Positions 4,852-7,842 of a DNA stretch of 7,842 bases are shown here, piece by piece. The stretch is from assembly GCA_007124395.1 (NCBI GenBank), contig SLFF01000077.1, forward strand, positions 1 to 7,842. The letters are read 5' to 3'. Position 1 is the stretch's first letter. The number at the start of each line of letters is the position of its first letter. Below the pieces are notes generated by a model. The model saw only the letters and a program-made list of their open reading frames with translations, did no database searches and was not told the DNA's origin. The translations under genes and the position numbers were made by a program. The DNA is from Thermomicrobiaceae bacterium. GTDB lineage: Bacteria; Chloroflexota; Chloroflexia; Thermomicrobiales; Thermomicrobiaceae.

Positions 4852-6591
4852 TCAGGCGTCATCTTCCATGAGGAAGATCGATGTCGCCTGTGCCAGCAGG
4901 TTCGTAGATTCGATCAGCGCCTGCTCGAGACGATTACTTTCCCGGCGCAGTTTCGTCAGCCACGGGTAATAGGCATTGGGAATCGATCGTCGTTCCGGGA
5001 GTTGACGCATCGGTTGAAGGCCAGGAAGCGGCTCACCGGGTATCGCCGGATCTTGCTCGAATTCTCCGGATACGGTGTAGTTGACCGGGATCAGTATCCG
5101 GCTTACCCCGGTGACGCACCCGTTGTACAGGGCGATCTCCTCATCGGCAGCTTCTTCCGAGAGCTCAATGCTCCGAAAGATCGTTCCAAGTTCCTCCAGA
5201 TTCCGGGAAAGTTCGATTAGTCTCGTCAGGTCCAGATCCTGTCCAGCGACGCGCTGGAGGTCTTCGAGCGTCGCACGAATCTCTCTGGCGACACCTGCCT
5301 GATCGAAATCAATCTTCGGTTCAGTGCACAGGGCATGAACGGTTGCAAAGAGAATCTTCGCGTCGCGAACCAGAAACTCCGGATCGAGCTTGTCCATGGT
5401 GTCGTCAGCGGTGTGCCACCACCAGCCGAGTCCACCACCCCGCCCTAGCAGTGCTCCGACGCCAGTTGGCGTTGGCTCTGGTGGTTGCTGTGAGATCGAA
5501 CAATAGAACGATGGAATTCCGACTCCCCAGAACGACTGGTCGCCAAGTCGGCCGATCCGATCATAGTTGAGGTCCGCATCGGCGACGTAGCGGAAAACAT
5601 CCTCGGCGAACCGATGGGTTTCGGCCATCGTACTGGCCCCGGAGAGGTCGGTTGCTCCCATTCCGCCCGGAGAGTCGATGTTGACGTGGGCGATGCAGTA
5701 ATGGTGAATGAATGACCAGTATTCGTCGGCATACCAGGTTGATGTTGCGTACCTGGCGTGGGAGTGGCCGGACCAGAACGCCAGCCGCAGCCCGTGGTGC
5801 ATTTCGTCCTGGCACTCCTTCATCAATCTGGCAACTTCCAGCATTGACGCGTTAGCACTTCCGTTATCCATCGCCCCGTAATACCAGGAGTCGACGTGGC
5901 CGCTCAGCAACACGTGCCGCAAGACCTCGTCGAACCCCGGCGAATCCGCCAGCAACACGGGAAGTGGCTTCCAGCTGGTTTCCACCGTAGCTGAAAGTCG
6001 CACCTTGCATGGGCCGGCTTCCAGATGCTCGCGCAGACGCGCTGCTCCATCCTTATCGACAGAGAGATGCGGAATGGTTGGCAGAAGCTGCATGCTGCTC
6101 GGCGTCGGGCTACCCCAGACCGGCGATATTGTCATTTCGTGGATCTGGTCGCCGCTGTTGTGAATCACCGCTGCGGCCCCGAACGATTCCGCTGGTGCGA
6201 CCGAGTTTGGCGTGGCAAGACCGTCCATCAGAACGGCCTTACCCGAAGCGACGGCTCTGGCGAAATCGGAATTCGATCCGGGCCCGACGTCGGTCAGATC
6301 GAGTTCGATCCCGTCCGCCGGGGTTGACACGCCAAACGAGTGGGTGATGCAACGAATCGGATCCGGGTCCCCGACGATCTCCAGGGTTGCAGCCCCAGGC
6401 AGACTGACGAGGCAAACCGGATCGTGGCGTTGACAGGTGAACCCGAGGTCCTTCAGGACTGACTCGATGTAGTCGAATGCCTGTCGCTCTCCGTCTGAAC
6501 CCGAAAGACGTTCCCACTGGGCGATGGTCGCCGTGGTGTTCATCAATCGATCAGCGTCGACCTTGTGTATGAGATCATCGATCCGGTTCAC
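4852..6591 (-). CDS. M28-family metallopeptidase-like protein with PA domain, atypical active site
   Basis: A 579-residue protein resembling zinc aminopeptidases of family M28 with an inserted PA domain and a helical C-terminal region, like the glutamate carboxypeptidase II layout. After an N-terminal helix with 'RLSGSDGERQAFDYI' (about 28-42), residues about 85-190 look like the PA domain. The catalytic core shows metal-ligand candidates H232 (in GHVDSW), D242 (AMDNGS), D306 (VNIDSPGG) and H393 (WHTADDT). The Glu-Glu pair that normally follows 'AFW' is missing: residues 274-278 read SGHSH. Residues 410-579 are mostly helical and may form a dimer interface. There is no signal peptide, so it is probably cytoplasmic. 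The start is GTG at 6589-6591, set by a GAGGAG 8 nt upstream. It follows ridA by 26 bp, so the two are probably co-transcribed. Activity as a peptidase is uncertain; substrate unknown. Confidence 0.85.
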   Translation of the reverse strand: MNRIDDLIHKVDADRLMNTTATIAQWERLSGSDGERQAFDYIESVLKDLGFTCQRHDPVCLVSLPGAATLEIVGDPDPIRCITHSFGVSTPADGIELDLTDVGPGSNSDFARAVASGKAVLMDGLATPNSVAPAESFGAAAVIHNSGDQIHEMTISPVWGSPTPSSMQLLPTIPHLSVDKDGAARLREHLEAGPCKVRLSATVETSWKPLPVLLADSPGFDEVLRHVLLSGHVDSWYYGAMDNGSANASMLEVARLMKECQDEMHHGLRLAFWSGHSHARYATSTWYADEYWSFIHHYCIAHVNIDSPGGMGATDLSGASTMAETHRFAEDVFRYVADADLNYDRIGRLGDQSFWGVGIPSFYCSISQQPPEPTPTGVGALLGRGGGLGWWWHTADDTMDKLDPEFLVRDAKILFATVHALCTEPKIDFDQAGVAREIRATLEDLQRVAGQDLDLTRLIELSRNLEELGTIFRSIELSEEAADEEIALYNGCVTGVSRILIPVNYTVSGEFEQDPAIPGEPLPGLQPMRQLPERRSIPNAYYPWLTKLRRESNRLEQALIESTNLLAQATSIFLMEDDA

Positions 6592-6599
6592 CGTGTCAT

Positions 6600-6605
6600 C
6601 TCCTC
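6600..6605 (-). promoter_or_regulatory. Shine-Dalgarno site deciding the GTG start of the peptidase gene
   Basis: GAGGAG on the minus strand lies 8 nt before the GTG at 6591. It lies in the 26-bp gap after ridA. An ATG directly abutting the site is out of frame and meets a stop after three codons, so the GTG is the real start. Confidence 0.75.
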
Positions 6606-6617
6606 ATTGCGAGCGAA

Positions 6618-7001
6618 TTAGCCGAGCTCGGCGACGCATTCGACTTCGACAATCGCTCCTGCTGGCAGCCGGGACACCTGAATCGTGCTCCGCGCCGGTT
6701 GGGCGTCGCCGAAATAGCGTGCGTAGATTTCGTTGAATGTCTGGAAGTCATCCAGGTTCGTAAGGAAGCAGGTGGTCTTGATCACTTTGTCGATCGATGA
6801 TCCAGATGCTTCCAGCAGGTTGCTGAGGTTAGTGAGAACTTGCTCAGCCTGAACCGTGATGTCACCTTCGACGAGCTTACCTGAGGCCGGTTCGAGCGGA
6901 ATCTGACCAGAGGTGAAGAGCATGTTGCCGAACTTCACTGCCTGTGAATACGGGCCGATTGCTGCCGGGGCCTTATCAGTGGTTACGATTTCCTTTGGCA
7001 T
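6618..7001 (-). CDS. ridA: RidA-family enamine/imine deaminase
   Basis: RidA hydrolyses reactive 2-aminoacrylate and related enamines and imines, made by PLP enzymes such as threonine dehydratase, to ketoacids and ammonia. It works as a cytoplasmic homotrimer with active sites between subunits. The 127-residue length is typical. Visible family features are 'APAAIGPYSQAV' at 11-22 with Y18, 'FTSGQIPL' at 29-36, the catalytic Arg at R104 in 'PARSTIQVSRLP' (R105 in E. coli RidA) and the C-terminal 'AIVEVECVA' at 116-124. The retained Arg supports true deaminase activity rather than one of the Arg-less relatives. The ATG follows AGGGA at a rather long spacing. Downstream by 26 bp is the M28-like peptidase, likely in the same operon; RidA next to amino-acid or peptide catabolism genes is common. 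Confidence 0.94.
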   Translation of the reverse strand: MPKEIVTTDKAPAAIGPYSQAVKFGNMLFTSGQIPLEPASGKLVEGDITVQAEQVLTNLSNLLEASGSSIDKVIKTTCFLTNLDDFQTFNEIYARYFGDAQPARSTIQVSRLPAGAIVEVECVAELG

Positions 7002-7045
7002 GTCTTCGCGTCCCTTTCTCTACCGTTCAATGGTAATACGCGGGT

Positions 7046-7061
7046 ACACTCCTCCGAGTGT
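7046..7061 (-). promoter_or_regulatory. Stem-loop at the predicted 5' end of ridA mRNA
   Basis: ACACTC and GAGTGT form a perfect 6-bp stem around a 4-nt loop. With transcription starting near 7063 the hairpin begins 2 nt into the mRNA, a position where stem-loops protect transcripts from 5'-end decay. As DNA it is also a 16-bp dyad that a repressor could bind just past the start site. Confidence 0.35.
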
Positions 7062-7069
7062 GCCGAATG

Positions 7070-7099
7070 ACTCTAGCACCGGTTGAGCTGGTGGGTCAA
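7070..7099 (-). promoter_or_regulatory. Candidate sigma70-type promoter of the ridA-peptidase operon
   Basis: On the minus strand TTGACC (7094-7099, five of six), an 18-bp spacer, then TAGAGT (7070-7075, four of six). Predicted start near 7063, leaving an untranslated leader of about 60 nt. The spacer itself contains an imperfect dyad with CACC and GGTG ends (7077-7093), a possible operator. Confidence 0.55.
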
Positions 7100-7144
7100 T
7101 TGAACGGGGTGCCGGAGCAGTGATTGGCGGCAGGGTGGTCCGGA

Positions 7145-7842
7145 GTGTCAGTTAGCCTCATCATCGTCAACTACAATGGGCGATCACTCCTGCGCGATTG
7201 TCTGGAATCGCTCGAGGCGCAGGTTCGGCGCCCGGATGAAGTGATCGTGGTCGACAACGGTTCCTCTGACCAATCCGTGAATATGGTCCGGAATGATTAT
7301 CCGTGGGTTCGACTGATCGAGGCTGGCGAGAACCTCGGATTCGCGGCCGGCAACAATCTCGGAATACGGGCCGCAACTGGTGAGATCATCATCCTTCTCA
7401 ATAACGACACAATCCCGGCTCCGGGATTCGTCGAATCAATCCTGGCTCCCCTTGAGGAAGATCAGGACCTGTCTGCCGTATCCGGGGTGATGCTGTTTAT
7501 GAATCAGCCGGAGATCGTTGCTACCAGTGGTATCCAGGTTTTCAGCAATGGCCTCGCTCTCGACCGGGACGCGGGATCTCCCTGGAGATCCATGAGCGGA
7601 AACCGTCCGGTGTTCGGGCCGTCCGGCGGAGCGATGGCGATCAGGCGTTCGGCGCTGGATGATGTCGAGCTCTTTCCAGAGCCATTCTTTTTGTATCTCG
7701 AAGATGTCGACCTCGCGTGGCGACTGCGTCTGCGCAATCACCGGACAGTTGCCAGTCCCGGGGCGTGGGTCTTGCATCATTATTCGGCAAGTTCAATCGA
7801 AGGTTCGGCGTTCAAGGATTATTTTCTGGCACGCAACCGATT
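7145..7842 (+). CDS. Family 2 glycosyltransferase (rhamnosyltransferase-like), partial at the right edge
   Basis: The first 232 codons of a GT-A fold glycosyltransferase open without a stop to the end of the window. Such enzymes transfer a sugar from a nucleotide-sugar donor onto a cell-surface polysaccharide or lipid acceptor on the cytoplasmic side of the membrane. The motifs are in the usual order: 'SLIIVNYNG' at 4-12, 'VVDNGSSD' at 35-42 (nucleotide binding), 'NLGFAAGNNLGI' at 63-74, the metal-binding 'LNNDT' at 85-89, 'GPSGGAMAIRR' later, and 'YLEDVDLAWRLR' with E186-D187 in the acidic acceptor/catalytic motif. The start is inferred: GTG at 7145 gives the common VSVSLIIVNYNG N-terminus; a TTG at 7124 is the only earlier in-frame choice after the stop at 7121. 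The ribosome binding site is weak (CAGGG upstream). It is divergent from ridA with 143 bp between; I see no clear plus-strand promoter. The acceptor sugar cannot be told. Confidence 0.93.
   Translation, partial: MSVSLIIVNYNGRSLLRDCLESLEAQVRRPDEVIVVDNGSSDQSVNMVRNDYPWVRLIEAGENLGFAAGNNLGIRAATGEIIILLNNDTIPAPGFVESILAPLEEDQDLSAVSGVMLFMNQPEIVATSGIQVFSNGLALDRDAGSPWRSMSGNRPVFGPSGGAMAIRRSALDDVELFPEPFFLYLEDVDLAWRLRLRNHRTVASPGAWVLHHYSASSIEGSAFKDYFLARNR

Larger units (their letters stand above)
7023..7107. repeat. 9-bp inverted repeat flanking the ridA promoter
   Basis: CCGTTCAAT at 7023-7031 is the exact reverse complement of ATTGAACGG at 7099-7107; the arms are 76 bp apart centre to centre, near seven helical turns. 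One arm touches the ridA -35 element (7094-7099) and the other lies in the ridA 5' untranslated region. This could be a pair of half-sites for DNA looping between the divergent genes, or chance. Confidence 0.3.

Noticed and set aside
6588..6599. Three-codon ORF (ATG ACA CGG TGA) overlapping the peptidase GTG start
   Set aside because: Its ATG abuts the Shine-Dalgarno site with no spacing, so it cannot be initiated efficiently; likely chance.
7437..7780. Minus-strand open frames opposite the glycosyltransferase
   Set aside because: The plus-strand frame carries all family 2 glycosyltransferase motifs in order; the opposite frames have none.

Overview
The window reads as ordinary chromosomal DNA from a moderately GC-rich bacterium, most likely a member of the Chloroflexota (Thermomicrobia-like). 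The clues are a Tat-exported lipoprotein of the family 5 solute-binding type with a long acidic linker, greA next to lysS, and an M28-type peptidase of a kind I associate with that phylum. This placement is inferred from protein character alone. No mobile element, CRISPR array, phage gene or toxin-antitoxin pair is visible. I did not find a convincing new multi-gene system; the noteworthy signals are regulatory and structural.

Layout. Six features on the minus strand fill most of the window. In transcription order (right to left) they are: ridA (6618-7001), an M28-like peptidase with a GTG start (4852-6591), tRNA-Val(CAC) with an encoded CCA end (4719-4795), greA (3988-4458), lysS (2341-3870), and a Tat lipoprotein ABC-transporter substrate-binding protein (93-2078). 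On the plus strand, a family 2 glycosyltransferase starts at a GTG at 7145 and runs off the right edge. Its start lies 143 bp from that of ridA, and the two genes are divergent.

Transcription units inferred from sequence. ridA and the peptidase are 26 bp apart and look like one operon, driven by a sigma70-like promoter at 7070-7099. The tRNA has its own strong promoter (4820-4848). A second, very similar promoter (4656-4684) lies between the tRNA and greA, but a U-tailed terminator (4606-4630) stands between that promoter and greA. This would release an RNA of about 44 nt, an arrangement like the greA leader RNA of E. coli. greA ends at a classic intrinsic terminator (3930-3965), leaving only about 60 bp ahead of lysS. 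The 262 bp between lysS and the substrate-binding protein hold a hairpin after lysS, a promoter, and a 10-bp direct repeat with 30-bp phasing over that promoter.

Roles. GreA, LysRS and tRNA-Val are core information-processing functions. RidA detoxifies reactive enamines and imines. The peptidase-like protein and the peptide- or nickel-type solute-binding lipoprotein suggest use of peptides or similar organic substrates, but nothing in the window ties these two together directly. All intergenic gaps are shorter than 300 bp.
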